A stretch of 64,000 nt of DNA from Streptosporangium sp. NBC_01495 (GTDB lineage Bacteria; Actinomycetota; Actinomycetes; Streptosporangiales; Streptosporangiaceae), in the NCBI RefSeq assembly GCF_036250735.1, contig NZ_CP109430.1:9920001-9984000 (forward strand), written 5' to 3'. Position 1 is the first letter of the stretch; every line of letters begins with the position of its first letter. Below are positions 55,377-63,818 of this stretch, piece after piece. The translations under genes and the position numbers were made by a program. Below the pieces are notes generated by a model that ran no database searches, was not told the DNA's origin, and was given only the letters and a program-made list of their open reading frames with translations.

Positions 55377-56090
55377 TCAGCCGTACGTGTCGCCCGGCCC
55401 GCGGCTTCCGGTGACCCGCAGACCACCGCTGGAGCGGGGGCCGTTCTGCGGTCCGCGAACTTTTACCTTTTGCACCGTTCCGTCCCCGAGCTCCTCATTC
55501 AACCTCCTGACGAGCGTCCTCGCCAGCAGACGGACCTGGGTGGCCCAGGCGGTGGAGTCGGCGACCACCACGACCTCGCCCTCGGCGAAGGTCTCCGGCT
55601 TGGTGTGGGCCGCCATGTCGGCGCCGACGATCTCGTGCCAGCGACCGAAAACCCCCCCGATCGCGGCGGGCTGCTCCCAGCCGCGGTCGGACAGCAGGTC
55701 GGAGATGGCCCTGCCGAAGAGCTGGGGATCGCCGGAGTCCCTGCGCGGTCCCGACGCCCTGCGCCGCGGCTCCCGGCGGGGGAGCTGCCCGCGCCTGGCG
55801 GCGTCCGACTTGGCCTGGGCCAGCTTCTCCCTCGCCATCGCGGCGCCCTTGGCGGCCGCGCTCCTCGCGGAACCGGCGGCCACTCCGCCCGCGTCCGTAC
55901 CGTCCGTACCGGGTGCCGCGCCGTCCGGGCCCGGCGATCCGGGGTCGGTCCCGCCCGGACCGGCCTTCCCACCCTGGCCGCCCTCGCCGCCTCGTTCCCG
56001 GCCGCCCCGCGCCGCGCCGCGCCGCCCCGGCTCCGGGGTCCGCGGTACGGGCACCGGGCCGCTCGGGCCCTTTCCACCGTCATCGGACAC
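55377..56090 (-). CDS. DUF721 (DciA-like) protein
   Basis: This 237-residue protein has a low-complexity, Pro/Gly/Ala/Arg-rich N-terminus of about 120 residues. The C-terminal DUF721 domain is diagnostic (FGRWHEIVGADMAAHTKPETF, LVVVADSTAWATQVR-like). DUF721 proteins include DciA, which loads the replicative helicase in bacteria lacking DnaC, fitting the place between recF and gyrB. GTG 56090 overlaps recF by 11 bases. Confidence 0.9.
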   Translation of the reverse strand: MSDDGGKGPSGPVPVPRTPEPGRRGAARGGRERGGEGGQGGKAGPGGTDPGSPGPDGAAPGTDGTDAGGVAAGSARSAAAKGAAMAREKLAQAKSDAARRGQLPRREPRRRASGPRRDSGDPQLFGRAISDLLSDRGWEQPAAIGGVFGRWHEIVGADMAAHTKPETFAEGEVVVVADSTAWATQVRLLARTLVRRLNEELGDGTVQKVKVRGPQNGPRSSGGLRVTGSRGPGDTYG

Positions 56091-57255
56091 GCGCCACGCC
56101 CCCCTCGGTCACGTCGAAGCGGCCCCCGGCCAGCTCCACCGGCACGTCGTCGGGGACCGCGGCGGTGATCAGCACCTGCTCCGCGGGGGCGACCATCTCG
56201 GCCAGGCGGCGCCTGCGCCTGTTGTCCAGCTCGGCGAAGACGTCGTCCAGGATCAGGACCGGGTCGCCGCCGTCGGCCCTGAGCAGGTCGTAGGCGGCCA
56301 GCCTGAGCGCCAGCGCGAACGACCACGACTCGCCGTGGCTGGCGTAGCCGCGCGCCGGCAGCTCGCCCAGGCCGAGGAACAGGTCGTCGCGGTGCGGGCC
56401 GACGAGGGTGACGCCGCGTTCGAGCTCGGAGGCGCGGACCTCCAGCAGGCCGGCCCGCAGCCGCTCCGCCAGCTCGGCGCGATCGGTCCCGGCGTCCGCG
56501 GGCAGGGTGCCGCGGTACTCCAGCGCCGCGGGGGCGGAGTCGGGCGCGAGGGAGGCGTACGAGGCGGCGACCAGCGGGCGCAGCGTCTCGACCAGCTCCA
56601 GCCTGGCCGCGAGCAGCTCGGCGCCGTGCGTGGCCAGGTGGGCGTCCCAGACCTCCAGGGTGCTCAGCGGGTCTCCCGCCCCCGCCTCGGCGAACGCCGC
56701 GTCGCTCTCGGCGCGCCGCGCGCTCCTGCCCCGGCCCCGCCGGGCCTGCGCGGCGGTGCGCAGCAGGGCGCCGCGCTGCTTGAGCACCCGGTCGTAGTCG
56801 GCGCGCACCCCCGCGAACCTGGGCGTCCTGGCCACCAGGAGGTCGTCGAGGAACCGGCGCCGCTCGGAGGGGTCGCCCTTGACCATGGCGAGGTCCTCGG
56901 GGGCGAACAGGACCGTGCGCAGCAGGCCGACGACGTCGCGGGGACGGGGGACGGGGGAACGGTTCAGCCTGGCCCGGTTGGCCCTGCCCGGGTTGATCTC
57001 CAGCTCGATCAGCGCGCGCCGGTCGTCGCGCACCACCGACGAGCGGACGATCGCCCGCGCCGCGCCCTGCCGGACCAGCGGCCCGTCGTTGGCGACCCGG
57101 TGGCTGGCCTGCGTCGCCACGTAACCCAGCGCCTCGACCAGGTTGGTCTTCCCCATGCCGTTGGGCCCGACGAAGGCCGTGACCCCCGGCTCCATGCCGA
57201 GGTCGACGGTTTCGTAGGACCGGAAGTCGGTCAGGGAGAGATGGGCGACATGCAC
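56080..57255 (-). CDS. recF: DNA repair/replication protein RecF
   Basis: This 391-residue SMC-like ATPase has Walker A GPNGMGKTNLVEAL (residues 30-43), a signature-like region before Walker B, and Walker B ILDDVFAELDNRRR near 330. It promotes RecA loading at gaps with RecO/RecR. It lies in the conserved dnaN-gnd-recF order and overlaps DUF721 by 11 bases. Confidence 0.96.
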   Translation of the reverse strand: MHVAHLSLTDFRSYETVDLGMEPGVTAFVGPNGMGKTNLVEALGYVATQASHRVANDGPLVRQGAARAIVRSSVVRDDRRALIELEINPGRANRARLNRSPVPRPRDVVGLLRTVLFAPEDLAMVKGDPSERRRFLDDLLVARTPRFAGVRADYDRVLKQRGALLRTAAQARRGRGRSARRAESDAAFAEAGAGDPLSTLEVWDAHLATHGAELLAARLELVETLRPLVAASYASLAPDSAPAALEYRGTLPADAGTDRAELAERLRAGLLEVRASELERGVTLVGPHRDDLFLGLGELPARGYASHGESWSFALALRLAAYDLLRADGGDPVLILDDVFAELDNRRRRRLAEMVAPAEQVLITAAVPDDVPVELAGGRFDVTEGGVARVR

Positions 57256-57357
57256 CCCAGGAAGATTAGTCGGCCCCGTCCGTCACCGGGGCCTCCCGCG
57301 TCCGTACGGCTCGCGCCCCGTGGAAAAGGTATGGCGCGAGCCGCGGGGGACGACGGG

Positions 57358-58302
57358 CTATCCGGCCGCCTCGACCGGGGGCGTGACATCGGCGCCGGGG
57401 GAGTCCGCGCCCTTCTCGGCCGAGCCCGCCTTGGAGGTGACCGCGTGGCCGCCGAACTGGTTGCGCAGGGCCGCGACGACCTTCATGGCCGGCGAGTCGT
57501 CCTGGCGGGAGGCGAACCTGGCGTACAGGGCGGCGGTGATGACCGGCAGCGGGACCGCGTGCTCGACGGCGGCCTGCACCGCCCAGCGGCCCTCGCCCGA
57601 GTCCTGCGCGTAGCCCTCCAGCTCCGCCAGGGACGGGTCCTCGTCGAGCGCGCGGACCATCAGGTCGAGCAGCCAGGAGCGGATGACCGTGCCCTGCCGC
57701 CAGCTCTTGAAGGAGCCGGCCACGTCGGTCACGATGTCGGAGGCCTCAAGCAGCTCCCAGCCCTCGGCGAAGGCCTGCATCATGCCGTACTCGATGCCGT
57801 TGTGGACCATCTTGGCGAAGTGGCCGGCGCCGACCGTGCCGGCATGGACGAAACCGTCCTCGCCCTCGGGCTTGAGGGTCTCGAAGATCGGCATCACCCG
57901 CTCGACGTCGGCCTTGTCGCCGCCGACCATGAGCGCGTAGCCGTTCTGCAGCCCCCAGACGCCGCCGCTCACACCGCAGTCGACGAAGCCGATGCCCTTG
58001 GCGGCGAGCTCGGCGCCGTGCTTCTGGTCGTCGACGTAGTGCGAGTTGCCGCCGTCGACGAGGATGTCGCCGGGCGACAGCAGGTCGCCGAGCGCCTTGA
58101 CCGTCGCCCGGGTCGGGTCGCCGGAGGGCACCATGACCCACACGGTTCGCGGCGCCTGAAGCCGCTCCACGAGCTCTTCCAGGCCGGGGACGTCACTGAC
58201 CGCGGGATCGCGGTCGTACCCGACGACGTCGTGGCCTCCGCGGCGCAGCCGCTCGGCCATGTTGCCGCCCATCTTGCCCAGCCCGACCATGCCGATCTGC
58301 AT
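57358..58302 (-). CDS. gnd: 6-phosphogluconate dehydrogenase, short (decarboxylating) form
   Basis: This 314-residue enzyme has NAD-binding GLGKMGGNMA (residues 7-16), substrate loop DGGNSHYVDD, CGVSGGVWGLQNGY and the catalytic GAGHFAKMVHNGIEYG. It is much shorter than the 470-residue enteric enzyme and belongs to the short class seen between dnaN and recF in many actinobacteria. It converts 6-phosphogluconate to ribulose 5-phosphate in the pentose-phosphate pathway. ATG 58302. Confidence 0.94.
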   Translation of the reverse strand: MQIGMVGLGKMGGNMAERLRRGGHDVVGYDRDPAVSDVPGLEELVERLQAPRTVWVMVPSGDPTRATVKALGDLLSPGDILVDGGNSHYVDDQKHGAELAAKGIGFVDCGVSGGVWGLQNGYALMVGGDKADVERVMPIFETLKPEGEDGFVHAGTVGAGHFAKMVHNGIEYGMMQAFAEGWELLEASDIVTDVAGSFKSWRQGTVIRSWLLDLMVRALDEDPSLAELEGYAQDSGEGRWAVQAAVEHAVPLPVITAALYARFASRQDDSPAMKVVAALRNQFGGHAVTSKAGSAEKGADSPGADVTPPVEAAG

Positions 58303-58334
58303 ACGAGCACCCCCTTCAGGGTTTCATCGTTCAC

Positions 58335-59219
58335 CTACGCCAGGCGTGCCCGCGCGAGCCTTACCAGCTCGGCGTTCCCGCCGACAGGGTCACCCGCAGG
58401 GCTGTGGAGGACATCCTCCAGGCCGATGCGCGTGGCCAGTCCAGCCTGCCCTGCCTCGTCCAGGAGAATCCACGTCGGCTCCCCTTCGCCGTGCAGCAGT
58501 CTCGGGCCGGGGACGCCGAGTTCGGCGAGGCGGCCCAGGACGGCGCGGGCCCGGGAGACGGCGGTGCCCGCGGGACCGCCGAGGATCTCGACGAGCACCC
58601 GCGCGCATTCGAGACCGGTCGCGGCGAGCGCGCCGGCGTCGTCCACCGACCAGACCCCGGCCTCCACGTCCACCCCGAGCCGTCGCAGATCATGCCACAG
58701 GGCCTCGAAGCCGGGCTCGGAGAGGTTCACCGACGCGAAGTCCGGCAGGTCGCCGGGGGCGAGCGCGGCCCAGCCGCGGACGGCGTCGCGCCGCGCGTCC
58801 ACATCCCCGCCGGTTATCCACAGCCCTGTGCTCACCCCGACGGGGAGGCCGGGGCACGCCTCGCGCACGGCGCGCACGGCCGCCCCGATGTGGGCGGCGC
58901 TGAGCGACTCGCTGCCCGCCTCGTCACGCGGATGCATGTGAACGGCGTCCGCACCCGCCCCACGAGCCCCACGGGCCGCCTCAGCGAGCTCCAGAGGGGT
59001 CAGGGGGAGGGCCGGGTGGTCGCCGGGCCTCCTGGCGCCGTTCAGGCACGCCTTGAGCCACGTCGCTCCCCCTCCGGCCTCGCCGCGCGCTCCCGAGCCC
59101 GTGTCCGTCGCCGTTCCCGGCGCGGGACCCCTCCCGGGACCGGTCGTCGTCCCCGGCGCGAGAACGCTTTCGGGGCCCGCCACGGGGTCCACCGCGCCGG
59201 GCCGTCGCGGGACCGCCAT
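58335..59219 (-). CDS. beta-keto acid cleavage enzyme (DUF849)
   Basis: This 294-residue TIM-barrel protein has a zinc-binding VHMHPRDEAG at about residue 92 and C-terminal EDVLHSPAGDP...NAELVR, both typical of the BKACE/DUF849 family. Members condense a beta-keto acid with acetyl-CoA. The first 50 residues are a Pro/Gly/Thr-rich extension. ATG 59219 shares its A with the dnaN stop (TGATG), so it is translationally coupled to the sliding clamp. No pathway partner lies nearby except gnd. Confidence 0.85.
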   Translation of the reverse strand: MAVPRRPGAVDPVAGPESVLAPGTTTGPGRGPAPGTATDTGSGARGEAGGGATWLKACLNGARRPGDHPALPLTPLELAEAARGARGAGADAVHMHPRDEAGSESLSAAHIGAAVRAVREACPGLPVGVSTGLWITGGDVDARRDAVRGWAALAPGDLPDFASVNLSEPGFEALWHDLRRLGVDVEAGVWSVDDAGALAATGLECARVLVEILGGPAGTAVSRARAVLGRLAELGVPGPRLLHGEGEPTWILLDEAGQAGLATRIGLEDVLHSPAGDPVGGNAELVRLARARLA

Positions 59220-60358
59220 CAGCTGGACAGGCGGATGGGCATGATCAGGTAGCGGTAGTCGGGGACACCGCCGTCGTCCGCGGGCTTGCCTCCGGTGAGG
59301 ATGGCGGGCTTGGTGGACGTGGTCATCTGCAGGCGGGCCACGTCGGAGTCGATCGCGCCGAGCCCCTCCAGCAGGAACTGGTGGTTGAAGGCGATGTTGA
59401 TGTCGTCGCCCTCGAAGTCGACGGGGAGCACCTCGACCGCCTGCGCCTCGTCGCCGCTGCCCGCCTCCAGGACGACCTCGTCGCCGCGGAAGGCGAGCCG
59501 TACGGGCGTGTTGCGCTCGGCGACCAGGGCCACGCGCTTGACGGCCTCGACGAAGGCGGACGTCGGCAGCTCCGCGCGGGCGGAGAACTCCGTCGGCAGC
59601 AGCGAGCGGTACTTGGGGAACTCGGGGTCGAGCAGCCGGGTGGTGGTGCGGCGCCCCGCGCTGGAGAAGCCGATCATGCCCTCGCCGGTGCCGCCGACCG
59701 AGCTCATCGCGATCTCCACCTCGGCGCCGGTGCCGCCCAGGGCCTTGGCCGTGTCGGCGAGGGTCTTGCCCGGGATCATCGCGATGGCCGAGAAGTCGGG
59801 CTGGCCCGGCTGCCACTTCAGCTCCCGCACGGCGAGGCGGTAGCGGTCGGTCGCCGCGAGCGTGACCGTGTCGCCCTCGATCTCCACGCGGACGCCGGTG
59901 AGCATCGGCAGGGTGTCGTCCTTGCCCGCGGCCACGGCGACCTGGCCGACGGCCGAGGCGAACACGTCGCTGCCCACCCGGCCGGCGGCGGGGGGCATGG
60001 TCGGCAGGGAGGGGTAGTCCTCCACCGGCATGGTGAGAAGGGTGAACCTGGCGCTGCCACAGGTGACGACCGCCTTGGCGCCCTCCACGACGAGATCCAC
60101 AGGCTGCGCGGGAAGCGCCCTGGTGATCTCGGCGAGAAGCCTTCCGGAGACGAGCACCACGCCCGCCTCTCCCGTCTGCAGTTCGAGGGTCACCTCGGCG
60201 GAGACCTCGTAGTCGAAGCCCGACAGCTTGAGCTGCCCGCTCTCCGTGACCTCAAGACGCATGCCGGCCAGCACCGGCACGGAGGGACGCGCCGGCAGGC
60301 TGCGCGCCGTCCATGCGACCGCCTCAGCGAGCACGTCTCGGTCGACCCGGAACATCAC
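59219..60358 (-). CDS. dnaN: DNA polymerase III sliding clamp (beta subunit)
   Basis: This clamp of about 379 residues has three similar domains. It opens with FRVDRDVLAEAVAWTARSLP and closes with the conserved LIMPIRLSS. It forms the ring that tethers polymerase to DNA and binds DnaA-Hda-like and repair partners. The start is GTG 60358 (AGGAGG 9 bases upstream) or ATG 60355. It is downstream of dnaA with 575 bases of DnaA-box-rich DNA between. Confidence 0.97.
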   Translation of the reverse strand: MMFRVDRDVLAEAVAWTARSLPARPSVPVLAGMRLEVTESGQLKLSGFDYEVSAEVTLELQTGEAGVVLVSGRLLAEITRALPAQPVDLVVEGAKAVVTCGSARFTLLTMPVEDYPSLPTMPPAAGRVGSDVFASAVGQVAVAAGKDDTLPMLTGVRVEIEGDTVTLAATDRYRLAVRELKWQPGQPDFSAIAMIPGKTLADTAKALGGTGAEVEIAMSSVGGTGEGMIGFSSAGRRTTTRLLDPEFPKYRSLLPTEFSARAELPTSAFVEAVKRVALVAERNTPVRLAFRGDEVVLEAGSGDEAQAVEVLPVDFEGDDINIAFNHQFLLEGLGAIDSDVARLQMTTSTKPAILTGGKPADDGGVPDYRYLIMPIRLSS

Positions 60359-60933
60359 GTGGATCTGCCTCCTGTGTGTCGAGCGCCATCCGCTCGGTGC
60401 CTGGGGTTCAAGTGTTCACTGTCGCGCACCTGCGCTCCCTCGGAACCCCTCTTATGGCTCTTGGGTTTCCTAGTTAGAGATACAAGTGGCCTTCGTATTA
60501 GGGGCTGTGGATACTGTGGAAAGCCATTGTTTCCGCAGGTCAAGTGCTGTTTTTTCATCCACCGGGGCTGTGGGCGGAGACTGTGGACAACTCTTGGGGC
60601 TGGGGAGAACCTCGGAGTACACACAGGCCGTCCCCAGATTCGGTGCCCTCTGTCCCCAAGTTTTCCACGAGGTTTCCCCAGGTTATCCACGGGGTAGGAG
60701 GTCGTTTTGTCCCTGTGGAAAACTCTCCCCACAGGGCGTCCCCAGGTTATCCACGAGTTGTCCCCAGGTTGTCCCCAAGTTCTCCCCAGGGTTGTCCACA
60801 GGCGCCGAACAGCGTTCGGACCAGCGGGTTTCTGGATGATCATGGTTGGACGCCTCGGAGCCTCCCGAGCCCCTGCGAACCGTTGATCCACAAGGTTTTC
60901 CACAGCCTGTGCATCACGGGGTGAAAAACCTCA
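60359..60933. other. oriC: oriC-like DnaA-box cluster between dnaA and dnaN
   Basis: Perfect TTGTCCACA occurs at 60792-60800 and inverted at 60582-60590. Near-matches are TTATCCACG (60683, 60747), TTTTCCACA (60896 and inverted 60714), TTTTCCACG (60661), TTGTCCCCA (60758, 60769), TTCTCCCCA (60780) and GTATCCACA (inverted near 60504). AT-richer DNA lies at about 60455-60500. The density and position match an actinobacterial origin. No gene is present. Confidence 0.93.
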
Positions 60934-62664
60934 TCATCCATTGCGGGACTGCTGCTTGATCCGGGTCGTCAGCTCGTTGACCTGGTTGTAGATCGAGCGT
61001 CGCTCGGCCATCAGGGAGCGGATCTTCCGGTCGGCGTGCATCACCGTGGTGTGGTCGCGTCCGCCGAACTGCTGACCGATCTTCGGCAGCGACATGTCGG
61101 TCAGCTCCCTGCACAGATACATGGCGATCTGGCGGGCGGTCACCAGCACCCGCGAGCGCGACCCGCCGCACAGGTCGTCGATCGAGAGCCCGAAGTAGGC
61201 GGCGGTGGACGCCATGATCGTGGCGACGGTGATCTCCGAGCCCGCGTCCTCGGTGATCAGGTCCTTGAGCACGACCTCGGTGAGCTGCAGGTCCACCGAC
61301 TGCCGGTTCAGGCTCGCGAACGCGGTCACCCTGATCAGGGCGCCCTCCAGCTCGCGGATGTTGGTGGAGATGCGGCTGGCGATGTATTCGAGCACCTCGG
61401 GCGGCGCGGCCAGGCCCTCCTGGATCGCCTTCTTGCGCAGGATCGCGATCCGGGTCTCCAGCTCGGGCGGCTGGACGTCGGTGATCAGACCCCACTCGAA
61501 CCGGTTGCGCAGTCTGTCTTCCAGCGTGACCAGCTGTTTCGGCGCCCGGTCGCTGGAGATGACGATCTGCTTGTTGGAGTTGTGCAGCGTGTTGAAGGTG
61601 TGGAAGAACTCCTCCTGCGTCTGCTCCTTGCCCTCCAGGAACTGGATGTCGTCCACCAGCAGGATGTCCACGGCCCGGTAGCGACCCCGGAAGTTGTCGG
61701 CCTTGTGGTCGCGGATGGAGTTGATGAAGTCGTTGGTGAACTCCTCCGAGCTCACGTATCTCACCCGCGCGCCGTCGTACAGGCTCTGGGCGTAGTGGCC
61801 GATCGCGTGCAGCAGGTGGGTCTTGCCCAGGCCCGAGTCACCGTAGATGAACAGCGGGTTGTACGCCTTGGCCGGCGCCTCGGCCACCGCGACCGCCGCC
61901 GCGTGCGCGAACCGGTTGCTGGAGCCGATCACGAAGGTGTCGAAGGTGTACTTCGGGTTCAGCCTGGCCGGCTCGCCCTGCGTGCGGCTCCCGCGGCCGT
62001 CCCACCTGTTCTGCACGCCCCCGGCACCGCCCGCGCCGGGCACGGGGGGCGCGCCGCGGTCGAAGGAGTCGGGCTCGGGCCGCGGCGGGGACGGCTGCGC
62101 GGTGTAGCCGCGGCCGTATCCGCCGCCCTGCTCCCCCTGAGAGGGGGGCTGCGACGGCTCCGCGGGGGGTGACTCCTCGCCCTGCTGGTACGGGTAGGAG
62201 AAAGGCTGCGCCTGTGGATAGTCGGTGGACGGCTGCGCGGCCTGGCCGCTCCCCGGATAGGGGTGCTGGAGCCCGGAACTCCCGTGGTGCTGGCCCTGAG
62301 CGGGCTGTGCATAACCCTGCTGGGCCCCGCCCGCCTGTGTATAACCCGGCGGCTGGGCCTGGGGATAAGTGTCCTGACGGGGAGCGAGCCCGGACTCGGG
62401 ACCCGCCGCGCTGGGGTCGACCATGACCGCCACCCGCATCGGGCGGCCGAACTCCTGGGAGAGCGCCTGACTGATAAGCGGACGAAGCTTACTTTCCAGG
62501 ACATCTCTGGCGAAATCCGTGGGTGCGGCGAGCACCACGGTGTCGTTCATCAGGCCGAAGGGCCGGGTCATGTTGAGCCAGACCCGCTGCTGGGACGGGA
62601 CGTTCTCGTTCAGGGAGTTCTCAAGGGCCCTCGCCCAGACCGCGTTGAGGTCTGTTCCATCCAT
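60934..62664 (-). CDS. dnaA: chromosomal replication initiator DnaA
   Basis: This 576-residue protein has N-terminal helicase-interaction domain I (1-90) and a long Gln/Pro/Gly/Tyr-rich linker (about 90-235). AAA+ domain III has Walker A GDSGLGKTHLLHA (about 272) and Walker B ILLVDDIQFLEG. DNA-binding domain IV carries GGRDHTTVMHADRKI near the C-terminus, the recognition motif for DnaA boxes. The long linker is typical of streptomycete and related DnaA proteins. It is flanked by DnaA-box clusters on both sides. Confidence 0.98.
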   Translation of the reverse strand: MDGTDLNAVWARALENSLNENVPSQQRVWLNMTRPFGLMNDTVVLAAPTDFARDVLESKLRPLISQALSQEFGRPMRVAVMVDPSAAGPESGLAPRQDTYPQAQPPGYTQAGGAQQGYAQPAQGQHHGSSGLQHPYPGSGQAAQPSTDYPQAQPFSYPYQQGEESPPAEPSQPPSQGEQGGGYGRGYTAQPSPPRPEPDSFDRGAPPVPGAGGAGGVQNRWDGRGSRTQGEPARLNPKYTFDTFVIGSSNRFAHAAAVAVAEAPAKAYNPLFIYGDSGLGKTHLLHAIGHYAQSLYDGARVRYVSSEEFTNDFINSIRDHKADNFRGRYRAVDILLVDDIQFLEGKEQTQEEFFHTFNTLHNSNKQIVISSDRAPKQLVTLEDRLRNRFEWGLITDVQPPELETRIAILRKKAIQEGLAAPPEVLEYIASRISTNIRELEGALIRVTAFASLNRQSVDLQLTEVVLKDLITEDAGSEITVATIMASTAAYFGLSIDDLCGGSRSRVLVTARQIAMYLCRELTDMSLPKIGQQFGGRDHTTVMHADRKIRSLMAERRSIYNQVNELTTRIKQQSRNG

Positions 62665-63196
62665 GATCCGGCTCCCCTCCTCCCGACGCGGCCCCGCTGG
62701 CCTACCGCGATCTGTTTATCCACAATGGTGGCCGCCGGGCGCACCGGATCTCGTCGTTGTCCACATGCAGGGAGTCCCGTGGCCCCTTCGTGGGCGCCAT
62801 ACGAAATCCACATCGAATCCACAGGCTGTGCACAGCCTGTTACCTGCGGTCCGACGCGTCCTCGCAGCGGAGAGAGGGTCTGGAAGGGCCGACAGTAGCC
62901 CTGTCCACAGCTGTGTACAAGACGTTGTCCACAGCCTAGTGGCGTACGAGGGGGACGGAGTGCACATCCTGTGGACGGCGAGGCGCCGGTGGATAACGTG
63001 CCTGTGGAAACGTGGATAACCTGTGTGTGCGTGCTTCGGGGACACTCTCCGGTTTGACCTGGGACACGCCTGACCCGTAACGTACGACGGTCGGCTTGCC
63101 ACGCGGCGGCTATTTCGCATGCCCCGCATCCGGTAAGCCAGCCACTGTCGAGCGTCCCCATGTGCTGGGGATGCGTCTTGAGCCTGGAGCCCACTC
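62665..63196. other. DnaA-box cluster between dnaA and rpmH
   Basis: Perfect boxes are TTATCCACA (62716-62724) and TTGTCCACA (62757-62765, 62925-62933). Relaxed ones are CTGTCCACA (62901), GGTGGATAA (62988) and CGTGGATAA (63011). The region also holds the divergent dnaA and rpmH promoters. It could autoregulate dnaA or form the second half of a bipartite origin. Confidence 0.85.
63054..63083 (+). promoter_or_regulatory. likely rpmH promoter
   Basis: TTGACC (63054-63059) and TAACGT (63078-63083) are spaced 18 bp and lie about 115 bases before the rpmH start, facing the right way. Confidence 0.55.
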
Positions 63197-63334
63197 GTGA
63201 GCAAGCGTACTTTCCAGCCGAACAACCGCCGTCGTGCGAAGACCCACGGCTTCCGGCTCCGCATGCGCACCCGCGCCGGCCGCGCCATCCTTGCCGCTCG
63301 CCGTCGCAAGGGCCGCGCCGAGATCTCCGCCTGA
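63197..63334 (+). CDS. rpmH: 50S ribosomal protein L34
   Basis: This 45-residue, very basic protein begins SKRTFQPNNRRRAKTHGFR and ends RKGRAEISA, a full match to bacterial L34. GTG start at 63197. It is divergent from dnaA as in nearly all bacteria, followed by rnpA. Too short for most gene finders but unmistakable. Confidence 0.98.
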   Translation: MSKRTFQPNNRRRAKTHGFRLRMRTRAGRAILAARRRKGRAEISA

Positions 63335-63373
63335 CGCATCCGTTGTGCCCGGTCCGCCGGGCCTAGGCAGTAG

Positions 63374-63415
63374 CGCCCGTCGCCCGCCGGCATCGCTGTC
63401 GGCGGGCGACGGGCG
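63374..63415 (+). terminator. very stable hairpin between rpmH and rnpA
   Basis: A perfect 16-bp stem (CGCCCGTCGCCCGCCG and complement) closes a 10-base loop, 39 bases after the rpmH stop and 28 bases before the rnpA start. It may attenuate read-through or mark an RNA-processing site that makes rpmH more abundant than rnpA. Confidence 0.8.
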
Positions 63416-63443
63416 TACCTGCCCAGGGTGACCAAGATCTCTC

Positions 63444-63818
63444 GTGCTGCCGTCCGGGTCCCGCATGCGCCGGGGCGACGAGTTCGCCGGCGCGATCAGA
63501 AGGGGAAGCCGAGTAGGCCGCCCCACCCTGGTCGCGCACTTCGGCATGCGCTCTGACAGGGATACTCCCCCCCTGGTTGGATTCGTGGTGAGCCGTGCCG
63601 TAGGAGGCGCGGTCATCAGAAATCGGGTTAAACGTCAGTTGAGACACCTCATGCGAGACCGTCTCGACCGGCTTCCGAGAGGTAGCCTGCTGGTTGTACG
63701 CGCCAATCCACCGGCCGCGTCCGCGCGAAGCGAGCGCATTGCCGCCGAACTCGACGTCGCGCTGGATCGTTTACTCAGGCGGCTGGAGCCCCCCGGGGCT
63801 CGCATGGATGGGCGATGA
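63444..63818 (+). CDS. rnpA: ribonuclease P protein component
   Basis: This 124-residue basic protein has the RNase P signature GFVVSRAVGGAVIRNRVKRQLRHLMR (outline RNxxKRxxR). It assists the RNA subunit in tRNA 5' processing. GTG 63444. It overlaps yidD by 4 bases (ATGA). Confidence 0.96.
   Translation: MLPSGSRMRRGDEFAGAIRRGSRVGRPTLVAHFGMRSDRDTPPLVGFVVSRAVGGAVIRNRVKRQLRHLMRDRLDRLPRGSLLVVRANPPAASARSERIAAELDVALDRLLRRLEPPGARMDGR

Noticed and set aside
55198..58941. 1247-codon plus-strand open frame across DUF721, recF and gnd
   Set aside because: Spans three certain genes on the other strand; open only because of high GC.
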